From: a virus
Virus record (IMG/VR): IMGVR_UViG_3300031553_000020
Coordinates: 1-32,979 of that record
Strand: one strand, 5' to 3'
DNA length: 32,979 bases
Shown: one piece after another, positions 1 to 5,742 of the stretch
How the letters are laid out: each line of letters opens with the position of its first letter
Position numbering within the stretch: the first letter of the stretch is position 1
The notes under the pieces: model-generated
The model's input: the letters and a program-made list of their open reading frames with translations, nothing else
Told to the model about the DNA's origin: nothing
Databases searched by the model: none
Translations under genes and position numbers: made by a program

Positions 1-111
1 CGCTATGTCCGGGCGGTACTACTTGCCTGGCTGGGAGTGCCGCGGTGACTCTGACCCGCGCATTTCTTTACACTAAAAAAGGGGAAAGGAGAATAGCAGA
101 TGGAAACTGAG
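1..111. repeat. 140-bp direct repeat, copy R1 (right part, across circle junction)
   Basis: Bases 1-111 are identical to 1048-1158. Bases 1-98 are also identical to the window end, 32882-32979. If the ends are joined, the full repeat is 32853-32979 plus 99-111, 140 bp, matching 1019-1158. It holds the 3' end of the replication gene, the intergenic leader with its ribosome site, and the first codons (METE) of the next ORF. The identity breaks at 112 versus 1159. Confidence 0.95.
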
Positions 112-327
112 AAGCCGTTATTGAGCAACGAGGACATGGCCGTTGCCTTGTCCGAACTGCATCTGGAAGGGCTGATAGAGTTCCGGGGTGATGAGGCGTT
201 TAAACTGACAGACAAGGGGTTAGACTATGCTTTCAAGATGTGGGAGCCGATACCGCCGAAGGATAAGGTAGTGCTGTTTTATTTGCTGGATTTGGTGGAG
301 GCGATAGGAGAGCTAGAGAAGGAGTAA
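100..327 (+). CDS. Small winged-helix-like protein of the replication operon (75 aa)
   Basis: No family is recognised with certainty. The 75-residue product is acidic and predicted helical; its middle part (residues 13-45, including LSELHLEGLIEFRGDEAFKL and TDKGLDYAFKM) reads like a winged-helix unit: helix, beta-hairpin wing, helix. A clear ribosome site (ggggaaaggag) lies upstream of the ATG. The stop is three bases before the replisome organizer gene, so the two are probably co-translated, and it may assist or regulate initiation (inference). The leader and first four codons lie in a 140-bp repeat that also precedes the ORF at 1147, so two different genes share one translation-initiation region. 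Confidence 0.7.
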   Translation: METEKPLLSNEDMAVALSELHLEGLIEFRGDEAFKLTDKGLDYAFKMWEPIPPKDKVVLFYLLDLVEAIGELEKE

Positions 328-330
328 CCG

Positions 331-1095
331 ATGGCTAGAACACAGAAGGATACAGTTAGCTATTTCCCGCACGATGCTTATTCCTCGGCCAAAAGTGACA
401 CTGTGACAGTGCTCCAGAGCAGATATGGTAATGACGGATATGCCTTCTGGTTCAAGCTGCTGGAGAATCTGGCTACGACCGGTGGGCATTATATTGACCT
501 GAGAAATCCCGCCAGGTTGCAAGTGTTTATGGCCAAGATGGGCGTCGAGAAATTACTGGGTGTAGAAATGCTTAATTTACTTGTAGAAATGGAGGCCATT
601 GACAAGGAGCTCTGGGAGTCGAAGGTAATCTGGTGTCAAAACTTGGTAGATAATGTCGCCGATGTCTATAAAAACCGCCGGCGGGAAATACCCCAAAAAC
701 CGATAATTACAGGCAATAATCGAATAACTACAGGGAGTAATACCAAAACTACAGGTAGCCTATCTGTAGAAATACCACAAACTAAATTAAATAAAACTAA
801 ACTAAATAATATTAAAGGAGAGGGAGAGGGGGGTATGGGGGGAGATTCCACACCCTCACCAGCTGCTCAGAAGGTATTAGATATGTTTAACAAGAAATTC
901 CCGTATGCCTTCGGGAGAGAGCCTAACAGCAGGGAACAGGCGCAGCTGAGGGACTTTGCCGCCGAGGTCGCCGTCGCCGGCGGGGCCACGGAAAAACAGA
1001 TACATGACGCTTTTGCCGAGGCGGCGGGCCAGAATAAGTGCAATGTCCGCTATGTCCGGGCGGTACTACTTGCCTGGCTGGGAGTGCCGCGGTGA
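331..1095 (+). CDS. Replisome organizer / replication initiator (DUF4373, Lin1244/Lin1753-like)
   Basis: The 254-residue protein starts with SYFPHDAYSSAKSDTVTVLQ and continues RYGNDGYAFWFKLLENLATT (residues 7-50), the pattern of the Lin1244/Lin1753-like N-terminal domain of phage replication proteins, a winged-helix DNA-binding domain. A low-complexity linker (about 112-165) carries three imperfect 7-residue repeats (ITTGSNT-like) and a K/N-rich stretch. A C-terminal helical domain (about 180-254) is likely to contact helicase or its loader by analogy with DnaD/lambda O type proteins (inference). The linker-encoding DNA contains 21-bp iterons and an AT-rich tract and may be the origin. The last ~26 codons lie in the 140-bp repeat, of which a second copy lies across the circle junction. 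Start ATG follows gagaaggagtaaccg. Confidence 0.8.
   Translation: MARTQKDTVSYFPHDAYSSAKSDTVTVLQSRYGNDGYAFWFKLLENLATTGGHYIDLRNPARLQVFMAKMGVEKLLGVEMLNLLVEMEAIDKELWESKVIWCQNLVDNVADVYKNRRREIPQKPIITGNNRITTGSNTKTTGSLSVEIPQTKLNKTKLNNIKGEGEGGMGGDSTPSPAAQKVLDMFNKKFPYAFGREPNSREQAQLRDFAAEVAVAGGATEKQIHDAFAEAAGQNKCNVRYVRAVLLAWLGVPR
702..823 (+). other. Candidate replication origin: three 21-bp iterons plus AT-rich tract
   Basis: The hexamer TACAGG occurs at 708, 729 and 750, exactly 21 bp apart, in the consensus AAnTACAGGnAnTAAT (copies 702-722, 723-743, 744-764; copies 1 and 2 agree at about 15 of 21 positions). It is followed by an almost pure A/T stretch (778-820), a natural unwinding element. The whole lies inside the linker region of the initiator gene, as the lambda origin lies inside gene O. 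The layout is seen in the sequence; the origin role is inference. An alternative is a purely protein-level 7-residue repeat. Confidence 0.6.
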
Positions 1096-1158
1096 CTCTG
1101 ACCCGCGCATTTCTTTACACTAAAAAAGGGGAAAGGAGAATAGCAGATGGAAACTGAG
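1019..1158. repeat. 140-bp direct repeat, copy R2
   Basis: This is a perfect match to the repeat that spans the joined window ends (32853-32979 then 99-111). It covers the last 26 codons of the replication gene, the 51-bp intergenic leader and the first four codons of the next ORF. The two copies are 1,047 bp apart on the circular map and flank ORF 100-327 and most of the replication gene. Confidence 0.95.
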
Positions 1159-1332
1159 GGATGGGGTAAATGTTTCGGCACTCCAAAATGGCATTACTTT
1201 GTAGATGGTAGGAGTTTATGCAGGCGGTTTATGCTCTTCGGCCCTACGGATTTAGAGCAAGGGAATGATGACTCACCTGATAACTGCAAAGATTGTACCA
1301 AAAGATTAGTCAAAAGGAATAAAAACGTTTAG
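1147..1332 (+). CDS. Small Cys/His-rich protein, possible zinc ribbon (61 aa)
   Basis: Family not recognised. It has cysteines at KCFG and SLCRR and a C-terminal NCKDCTK pair, plus a WHYF histidine between the first ones, an arrangement that could bind one zinc. The first codons (METE) and the strong ribosome site lie in the 140-bp repeat, so its translation start is copied from, or shared with, ORF 100-327. It sits between the replication gene and the Mom-like gene. Confidence 0.65.
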   Translation: METEGWGKCFGTPKWHYFVDGRSLCRRFMLFGPTDLEQGNDDSPDNCKDCTKRLVKRNKNV

Positions 1333-1356
1333 CCTCACACCTAATGGGGAGGGGGA

Positions 1357-2289
1357 ATGAGAACACTAATAGATAATTATTGGATAGAGGTTACGAAGTT
1401 CGACCCCCGTGTGGTTGGTCTATATGAGAAGCATTATTCAGCTCGCAGGAATGTCCCGCCTAGTGTACGGCGCCAAAGGGGGATATTAAGACCTGGAGAG
1501 TCTATGACTTTATTAACAGTGGATTGCAGGGCTTTATTTGCTTGGGGAAATGGCATAGATGATTGCATACCACCCCAGAGTGGTATTAATTGCGCTGTCT
1601 TTAGGAATACGGGAGATGTTCTCTCTAGCGAATTGATAAAAGAAGCTGACGAAATGGCTTGGCGCCGTTGGCCTCCAGAATTGAGGCACTATACCTATGT
1701 TAATGCCGATAAGATAAAATCATCACACCCTGGCTACTGTTTTCGTATGGCTGGATGGGACTACCAACGTGATGAGAGAGGCAACCCCGTGAAAACTAAA
1801 GGTGGCTTATACATATTAGAAATTTTTGCCAATGAAGCCCCTACTGTGAAAGGGGGAGAGATGAAACCTTGGGAGATAGTCATAAAAGATAACATTGACC
1901 CGGGTATACGAAGGAAAATTAAGCGCATCCTCAAGCCAGTTCGCTCTATCGGCAACCCACAGAAATGCCTCTTCTGCGGTATTGATACGACTTGGACTAT
2001 AAACCACCAGCCTGTCTGCCCTAAGTGCTCTGTTGAGTATGGCTTCCTCGGTGAAGAATGGCTCGGAGGCCCTTGCGAAGTCTGTGGCCGTCAGAGTGAA
2101 TGGTGGACTGAAGGCGACCCGCAGCACGACCTTTGCTACATTCACCGTGATGCCTGGTTCCACTGGACAATGTCTGAGCTGGGCTTGATTGACTCTAAAG
2201 TTGAGCCGGAGAAGTGGCACCAGGCTTGGGCGGAAGGCTGGGCCAGGTTTATCGCCGCCATGAAGGAAAGGGAAAAACTATCAGTATGA
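1357..2289 (+). CDS. GNAT-fold protein resembling phage Mom DNA-modification enzyme, with zinc-ribbon C-terminus
   Basis: The 310-residue protein begins with a region (about 10-150) containing VVGLYEKHYSARR, GESMTLLTVDCRALFAWG, INCAVFRNTGDVLSSELI, MAWRRWPP, TYVNADKIKSSHPGYCFRMA and GWDYQ. This resembles GNAT-type N-acyltransferases of the Mu Mom class, which modify adenine in phage DNA to evade host restriction. The C-terminal part (about 200-265) has four cysteine pairs or near-pairs (CLFC, CPKC, CEVC and a later C-H) fitting one or two zinc ribbons. Mom function is inference from family resemblance; it could be another GNAT enzyme. It follows the replication genes and precedes a RuvC-like resolvase. 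A GGGGAGGGGG ribosome site precedes the ATG. Confidence 0.5.
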   Translation: MRTLIDNYWIEVTKFDPRVVGLYEKHYSARRNVPPSVRRQRGILRPGESMTLLTVDCRALFAWGNGIDDCIPPQSGINCAVFRNTGDVLSSELIKEADEMAWRRWPPELRHYTYVNADKIKSSHPGYCFRMAGWDYQRDERGNPVKTKGGLYILEIFANEAPTVKGGEMKPWEIVIKDNIDPGIRRKIKRILKPVRSIGNPQKCLFCGIDTTWTINHQPVCPKCSVEYGFLGEEWLGGPCEVCGRQSEWWTEGDPQHDLCYIHRDAWFHWTMSELGLIDSKVEPEKWHQAWAEGWARFIAAMKEREKLSV

Positions 2290-2313
2290 CCATACTGCGA
2301 AAGGAGAGACAGA

Positions 2314-2790
2314 TTGAAGTTCTTGGCTATCGACCCGTCTTCCACCGTCCTCGGCTGGGCTATCTTCCAGGACGAGGACCTGCTAGCCTGGGGGACCATC
2401 AGTACCAAGAAGGTCGCCTATGACCACCGGTTCGTGCATATCGTGGGGGAGCTGCGGCAACTCCATACAACGTATGGCTTTACCGAGGTAGCCTGCGAGC
2501 GGGCTATCCGGTTCAAGGGCAAGAGAATACCGGCCCTTGAGGTGGCGGTTATGAGCATCAAGAAGTGGGCGAAGATGGGGAAGATGCCGGCGTCCTTCTA
2601 CAGCCCCGGGGAGTGGAAGCGGACTGTCACCGGATCCGGCAGCGCCGACAAGGCGGCGGTGGCCCGGGTGGTTTATCTGCTCTATCCCCAGCTGGCCCCG
2701 GACCTGAGCGACCACGTTACTGATGCTATAAGCATCGGGCAGCATCATTATGGAGTAAGGAAGATGGAGAGGATGGCCGGGAATGGCTGA
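2314..2790 (+). CDS. RuvC-like Holliday junction resolvase
   Basis: The 158-residue product starts MKFLAIDPSSTVLGWAIF, the first RuvC/RNase-H-fold strand with its catalytic aspartate (D7) and the GW signature. A second acidic residue is in the strand EVACERAIRFKG (near residue 64), and the C-terminal SDHVTDAISIGQHH supplies the last acidic residue (D of TDA). The size matches the RuvC family. Role: resolving branched DNA from replication or recombination before packaging. The start is TTG at 2314, with AAGGAGAG 7 bases upstream. It overlaps the next ORF by 8 bases. Confidence 0.8.
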   Translation: MKFLAIDPSSTVLGWAIFQDEDLLAWGTISTKKVAYDHRFVHIVGELRQLHTTYGFTEVACERAIRFKGKRIPALEVAVMSIKKWAKMGKMPASFYSPGEWKRTVTGSGSADKAAVARVVYLLYPQLAPDLSDHVTDAISIGQHHYGVRKMERMAGNG

Positions 2791-2998
2791 GGGTGTTAAA
2801 CTGATAACCTATGAATTGACTCCCCTCCAGGCGGCTCTCATCGAGTGGGGGAAGTTGCACCCGTATGGTAAACTAAAGGAGCTGCAGTACCAGGACGGGG
2901 TGCCGGTCCGGGCCGAGATGTACTTGGGGGATGGGACCGGGACAGAGACAGTGCTGTTTGATAAAATAGCCAGGAAAGTGGGGTTACTGAAGGAGTAG
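2783..2998 (+). CDS. Hypothetical 71-aa protein
   Basis: No family recognised. It begins MAEGVKLITYELTPLQAALI, has two predicted amphipathic helices around a short beta-hairpin (VPVRAEMYLGDGTGTETVLF), and ends in a helical KIARKVGLLKE. It overlaps the end of the RuvC-like gene and lies 2 bases before the next ORF, so it belongs to the replication operon. It could be a small accessory DNA-binding protein, but nothing proves it. Confidence 0.65.
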   Translation: MAEGVKLITYELTPLQAALIEWGKLHPYGKLKELQYQDGVPVRAEMYLGDGTGTETVLFDKIARKVGLLKE

Positions 2999-3000
2999 AA

Positions 3001-3411
3001 ATGGACACTAGCGAAACTTATATTAAGATGAGGTTGGCAGCTATACCTGATTTGGGCATGGGCACCCCGCCAAACCTCCCCCTCGGCAATGATGGCCCTG
3101 CTTGGGTAGATTACTGCGTCTTTATAGACAGGCATGGTAACTACTACTACTCAAGAATAAATATGCAGCCCATTGGCGAGGTTGTGCTGTCTACCACCAT
3201 GCTTGAACGCCAAGACCAGTTGCAGGAGATGTTGGGGGATTGCAATAATCCTTACCCCATCATTGAAAGCTTTGTGGACTACGCTTTGAGCTGTAAAAGG
3301 TTGGATGGTAGCGAATGGATATTTACCTCAATGGAACAACTCTGGCTGGCCTTTGTGATGGCCGAAAAGTATAACAAAATCTGGGATGGGGAGAAATGGG
3401 TTAACAACTAA
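3001..3411 (+). CDS. Hypothetical 136-aa protein, last gene before terminator
   Basis: Not recognised. It is mixed alpha/beta, acidic, and rich in aromatic residues (YCVFIDRHGNYYYSRI, WLAFVMAEKYNKIWDGEKW). The C-terminal phrase WLAFVMAEKYNKIWDGEKWV is reminiscent of small phage early proteins without known activity. It starts 3 bases after the previous stop and is followed 29 bases later by a strong terminator, so it closes this transcription unit. Confidence 0.65.
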   Translation: MDTSETYIKMRLAAIPDLGMGTPPNLPLGNDGPAWVDYCVFIDRHGNYYYSRINMQPIGEVVLSTTMLERQDQLQEMLGDCNNPYPIIESFVDYALSCKRLDGSEWIFTSMEQLWLAFVMAEKYNKIWDGEKWVNN

Positions 3412-3439
3412 ATAACCAGTCGCTGACCAGGGGAAACCG

Positions 3440-3486
3440 GAGGCGGCCTTCTGAGCTTAATTGGCTCGGAGGCCGCCTCTTTTATT
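3440..3486 (+). terminator. Rho-independent terminator
   Basis: A perfect 10-bp GC stem (GAGGCGGCCT at 3440-3449 with AGGCCGCCTC at 3470-3479) is extended inward by further pairs with one bulge, and is followed by TCTTTTATT. It separates the replication genes from the regulator cluster. Confidence 0.9.
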
Positions 3487-3517
3487 ACCGGATTACCGAG
3501 GTTCGATAAGGTGAGAT

Positions 3518-3712
3518 ATGAATAGATTAGCCTGTCCGATATGGGAGTGTCTGAAGCCGGAGCAACTGGGCCGGTTGGCCCTCTTACAGTGGAAGCTCTA
3601 CGGCACCAAGTTAGAGCTGATGACTCGGCCTGACCTCAGCGGTGTCGAGTCACTTGAGGAGATAGACCGGCTGATGCGTATTCCCACAAAGCGGAGGCGG
3701 CTAATCAAGTGA
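3518..3712 (+). CDS. Hypothetical 64-aa protein
   Basis: No family recognised. It has two short helical segments (CLKPEQLGRLALLQWKLYGT and SGVESLEEIDRLMRI) and a basic tail (PTKRRRLIK), compatible with a small nucleic-acid-binding or adaptor protein. ATG is preceded by AAGGTGAG. Its stop codon overlaps the GTG start of the next gene (GTGA), implying translational coupling. Confidence 0.6.
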   Translation: MNRLACPIWECLKPEQLGRLALLQWKLYGTKLELMTRPDLSGVESLEEIDRLMRIPTKRRRLIK

Positions 3713-3957
3713 GCTATAAGAAGGTGGACAAGGATTATCTTCGCAGGGATACCGGCTGCGAGTTTGCCCCCTCCTGCCTTAACTGTCCTTTTGAGGTCTG
3801 TGTTTATGAATACCCCGGCGGTAAGAAGGCCTGGCTAAAAAAGGAGAGGAATAAGTCTATCAAAGAGCTCCGCCAAAAAGGCAAGAGCACTAAAGAGCTG
3901 GCGGAGATGTTTAAGGTTGGAGTAAGGGCCATCCAGAGGGTGCTTAAAGGTGAATGA
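3709..3957 (+). CDS. Small Cys-cluster / helix-turn-helix regulator (82 aa)
   Basis: The N-terminal half has four closely spaced cysteines (CEFAPSCLNCPFEVC, residues 14-28), a likely metal-binding cluster. The C-terminal half (about 48-80) is a helix-turn-helix of the type SIKELRQKGKSTKELAEMF followed by VGVRAIQRVLKG. Such Cys-cluster/HTH proteins are common in phages and elements of uncultivated anaerobic bacteria. Likely role: DNA-binding regulator (inference). GTG start overlaps the previous stop. Confidence 0.7.
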   Translation: MSYKKVDKDYLRRDTGCEFAPSCLNCPFEVCVYEYPGGKKAWLKKERNKSIKELRQKGKSTKELAEMFKVGVRAIQRVLKGE

Positions 3958-3970
3958 CCTCTGGTGGGCA

Positions 3971-4126
3971 TTAGAAGAGCTGCGATTGTCCATTAAGTTG
4001 GGCTTCAAGCTCTTGTATACGTTTGGCCTTAGCCTGAAGCACAAGATAGTGTTTTTTATTCGGCAACCCTTCCAAGTTTCGGGGGCGGTTATCATCTTTA
4101 ATTCCGTTCAGGTGATGGATTATCCA
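3971..4126 (-). pseudogene. Remnant of HNH endonuclease C-terminus
   Basis: Read on the minus strand, this segment gives WIIHHLNGIKDDNRPRNLEG and then KAKRIQELEAQL and a stop. That is the second half of an HNH motif (HH, N, DN..N) with the C-terminal helix usual in phage HNH enzymes. No matching N-terminal half is visible upstream: the reading frame above 4126 gives unrelated residues. It sits in the 190-bp gap between two + strand regulator genes, so it looks like the relic of a past HNH insertion. Confidence 0.65.
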
Positions 4127-4147
4127 TAATAGCAACAGGATGCAAAG

Positions 4148-4582
4148 GTGTCTCAAGTAGAGTATTCATATAAGGAATTCACCTTCACGCTTGAGCAAGT
4201 AAAGTGGGCATTGGCCAACTTATCGACATTGAAAAATGGTGAGTGGCCTAGAGAGCCGACTGGGAGTGGTTATCAAGACTGGGCATTTAAGTCGAAGGGA
4301 ACTAAAACAGAAGCTAGTTTTGTAAAACCTGCATTGATAGCAGCAGAAATTGAAATCCGACTGGAGAACGCCGGCCAGGACGGCGCCATGTGCAAGATGG
4401 AGTATATCTACGGGGAAGATGAAGGGAGCATAGCCCGGCACTGGCATCTACCTGTCTGGGTAATTCAGAGACGGATTGACCGGGCGCTAAATTACTGCTG
4501 CGGGTGGAAGCGAAAAAAGATGCGGTATTCGGGCTGGAGCAAACAAAAGGACTACCGCAGGAGTAGTCAAATATCCTCTTGA
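4148..4582 (+). CDS. Putative late-gene transcription regulator (ArpU/RinA-like)
   Basis: The 144-residue protein ends in a helix-turn-helix with the pattern YIYGEDEGSIARHWHLPVWV followed by IQRRIDRALNYCCGWKRKKM, resembling the sigma-4/HTH end of ArpU/RinA-type activators. These genes usually sit, as here, just before the terminase genes and turn on late transcription. Residues 60-90 are acidic/helical. The GTG start (4148) is preceded by a weak AGGATG. Its stop codon is embedded in the -35 box of a strong promoter (4579). Function is inferred from fold pattern and position; family membership is not proven. Confidence 0.55.
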   Translation: MSQVEYSYKEFTFTLEQVKWALANLSTLKNGEWPREPTGSGYQDWAFKSKGTKTEASFVKPALIAAEIEIRLENAGQDGAMCKMEYIYGEDEGSIARHWHLPVWVIQRRIDRALNYCCGWKRKKMRYSGWSKQKDYRRSSQISS

Positions 4583-4608
4583 CAACATCTCCCGAATTGA
4601 ATTATACT
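4579..4608 (+). promoter_or_regulatory. Sigma-70-type promoter, candidate late promoter
   Basis: TTGACA (4579-4584), an 18-bp spacer and TATACT (4603-4608) make a near-consensus promoter. The expected start is near 4614-4616, directly ahead of two hairpins. It lies at the end of the putative late regulator gene. Confidence 0.75.
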
Positions 4609-4614
4609 TAATTC

Positions 4615-4671
4615 TTGAGGGTGCTTTGCGCCCTCTCTGCATTTTAGCCCACCGCTAGTCGGTGGGTTTTA
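4615..4671 (+). terminator. Short leader RNA: two hairpins, the second a terminator
   Basis: The transcript from promoter 4579 would begin here. Hairpin 1: GAGGGTGC (4617-4624) with GCGCCCTC (4628-4635), an 8-bp stem with a 3-base loop. Hairpin 2: CCCACCG (4648-4654) with CGGTGGG (4660-4666), then TTTT. Without antitermination the product would be only about 55 nt. A promoter, short RNA and terminator beside a late regulator matches the lambda pR'-6S-tR' plan (inference). Confidence 0.7.
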
Positions 4672-5085
4672 ACTTATTCTTGGCAATGCTTTTTCTATCT
4701 TGCGATGGCAACCTGGGCAGACCCACACGCCGATATTAGGGTTTGAATCTGACCAATGGTGGTATTGCAAATTAGTATCTCGTCCGCAGTATTGGCATTG
4801 ACTGTTTTCGGGGTATGGTAATTTATTTAAGCCTTTTATATCCTTTCTCTTCGAATTTTGCCCATATCTTATTTCGTGATTGCGTCTTCGTATTTGTCTT
4901 GCGGCATTAACTACTTCTTTACGGGCTACGGCATAGGCTAACCGTTCTTCTCTATGGGCATAATAATAAGCAAGGGCTTGACGCCGATAAATTTCTGGGT
5001 GTTCCGCTGCGTAGGCTTTAAATTTAGCTTTAATTTCCTCTTTGTGTTTTAAGTAATATCTTTGCGCATCCTCTTTTTTCCCCAT
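4669..5085 (-). CDS. HNH-type endonuclease, minus strand (138 aa)
   Basis: The C-terminal part (about 95-135) has CQYCGRDTNLQYHHWSDSNP and VWVCPGCHRKIE: two CxxC zinc pairs around the HH of a zinc-stabilised HNH nuclease. The N-terminal 90 residues are strongly basic and helical (YYLKHKEEIKAKFKAYAAEH), typical of the DNA-binding arm of free-standing phage HNH enzymes. It is one of only two intact minus-strand genes and lies between the late regulator/terminator and the terminase genes. No ribosome site is seen, but a promoter ends 6 bases before the ATG, suggesting leaderless translation. It could be a homing endonuclease; in many HK97-type phages an HNH protein near terminase also helps cutting at packaging. 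Confidence 0.8.
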   Translation of the reverse strand: MGKKEDAQRYYLKHKEEIKAKFKAYAAEHPEIYRRQALAYYYAHREERLAYAVARKEVVNAARQIRRRNHEIRYGQNSKRKDIKGLNKLPYPENSQCQYCGRDTNLQYHHWSDSNPNIGVWVCPGCHRKIEKALPRIS

Positions 5086-5091
5086 GTATCA

Positions 5092-5120
5092 AGTATAACA
5101 GAACACTAAATAAAAAACAA
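5092..5120 (-). promoter_or_regulatory. Promoter for the reverse HNH gene (leaderless)
   Basis: On the minus strand TTGTTT (5120-5115), a 17-bp spacer and TATACT (5097-5092) lie 6 bases before the ATG at 5085. Transcription would start at or next to the ATG, in agreement with the lack of a ribosome-binding site. Confidence 0.55.
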
Positions 5121-5132
5121 CATATTTTATTT

Positions 5133-5176
5133 GGGGCAGCTGGGGAGAGCCGTAAGGTGACGCTCCTCTCTGCCCC
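5133..5176. other. Large imperfect hairpin upstream of terS
   Basis: GGGGCAG (5133-5139) pairs with CTGCCCC (5170-5176), with an inner bulged stem. It lies between the HNH gene and the small terminase gene, a usual place for packaging (cos/pac) or control sites. No T-tract follows closely on either strand, so a terminator is less likely. Function unknown. Confidence 0.45.
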
Positions 5177-5211
5177 TACTCTATTCCCATTATTTTTTGA
5201 GAAATATAATC

Positions 5212-5742
5212 ATGGCAGGAAGAAATACAAAACTAACCCCGGCGCTCCATAAGAAGATAGTCAGGCTGCTCCGTGGGGGCAATTACTTCGAGACGGCCTG
5301 CACGGCCTGCGGGATTACCAGGCGGACCGGCTACAACTGGCTGAAGGCTGGTAAGAAGGCGAAGGACGGCGGCTCTCGGCAGTTCTACCTTGACGTAGAA
5401 AAGGCTAAGGCCGAGGCTGAAATCGAGCGGGTCCAGCACATCCGGAAGGCTGGCCGGGGCGGGGCGCTCATCAAGCGGGTCACCTATACCAAGAAGGACG
5501 GGACTGAGACGGTGGAGGAACACTTCGCCCGCCCGGAGTGGCAGGCCGATATGACCCACCTGGAGCGGCAGTATTTCGACAGGTGGGGTAAGAAAGAGAA
5601 GCACGAGCTTACCGGAAAGGATGGTAAGCCGATAGAGGCGGAGATAGATGCCAAAGGGAAACTCCTTGATGCACTCAATAAGTTTGCTGCCGGAGCAGGA
5701 GCGGCGGAAGGCGATAAACCGTCTGACACAACAGGAGGCTGA
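5212..5742 (+). CDS. terS: Terminase small subunit
   Basis: The 176-residue protein recognises the packaging site on concatemeric DNA and hands it to the large subunit. The N-terminus has a helix-turn-helix (residues ~8-40: ALHKKIVRLLRGGNYFETAC and CGITRRTGYNWLKAGKKAK) as in Nu1/terS families. A central helical part with QFYLDVEKAKAEAEIERVQH is the oligomerisation region, and the acidic/glycine tail is flexible. ATG 5212 is preferred; an in-frame TTG at 5197 would add five residues. Neither has a good ribosome site, and a TATAAT lies directly before the ATG (5205-5210) without a clear -35, so initiation here is unclear. It overlaps terL by 95 bases. Confidence 0.8.
   Translation: MAGRNTKLTPALHKKIVRLLRGGNYFETACTACGITRRTGYNWLKAGKKAKDGGSRQFYLDVEKAKAEAEIERVQHIRKAGRGGALIKRVTYTKKDGTETVEEHFARPEWQADMTHLERQYFDRWGKKEKHELTGKDGKPIEAEIDAKGKLLDALNKFAAGAGAAEGDKPSDTTGG

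Noticed and set aside
66-97. Promoter in the repeat leader (TTTACA then AGAATA)
   Set aside because: The spacing is near 17 but the -10 match is poor and overlaps the ribosome site; not supported.
5133-5176. Terminator between HNH and terS
   Set aside because: The hairpin has no closely following T-run on either strand, so it is listed as an unassigned hairpin.
5205-5210. TATAAT directly before terS as a promoter
   Set aside because: No -35 box at 16-18 bp. Kept only as a remark in the terS entry.
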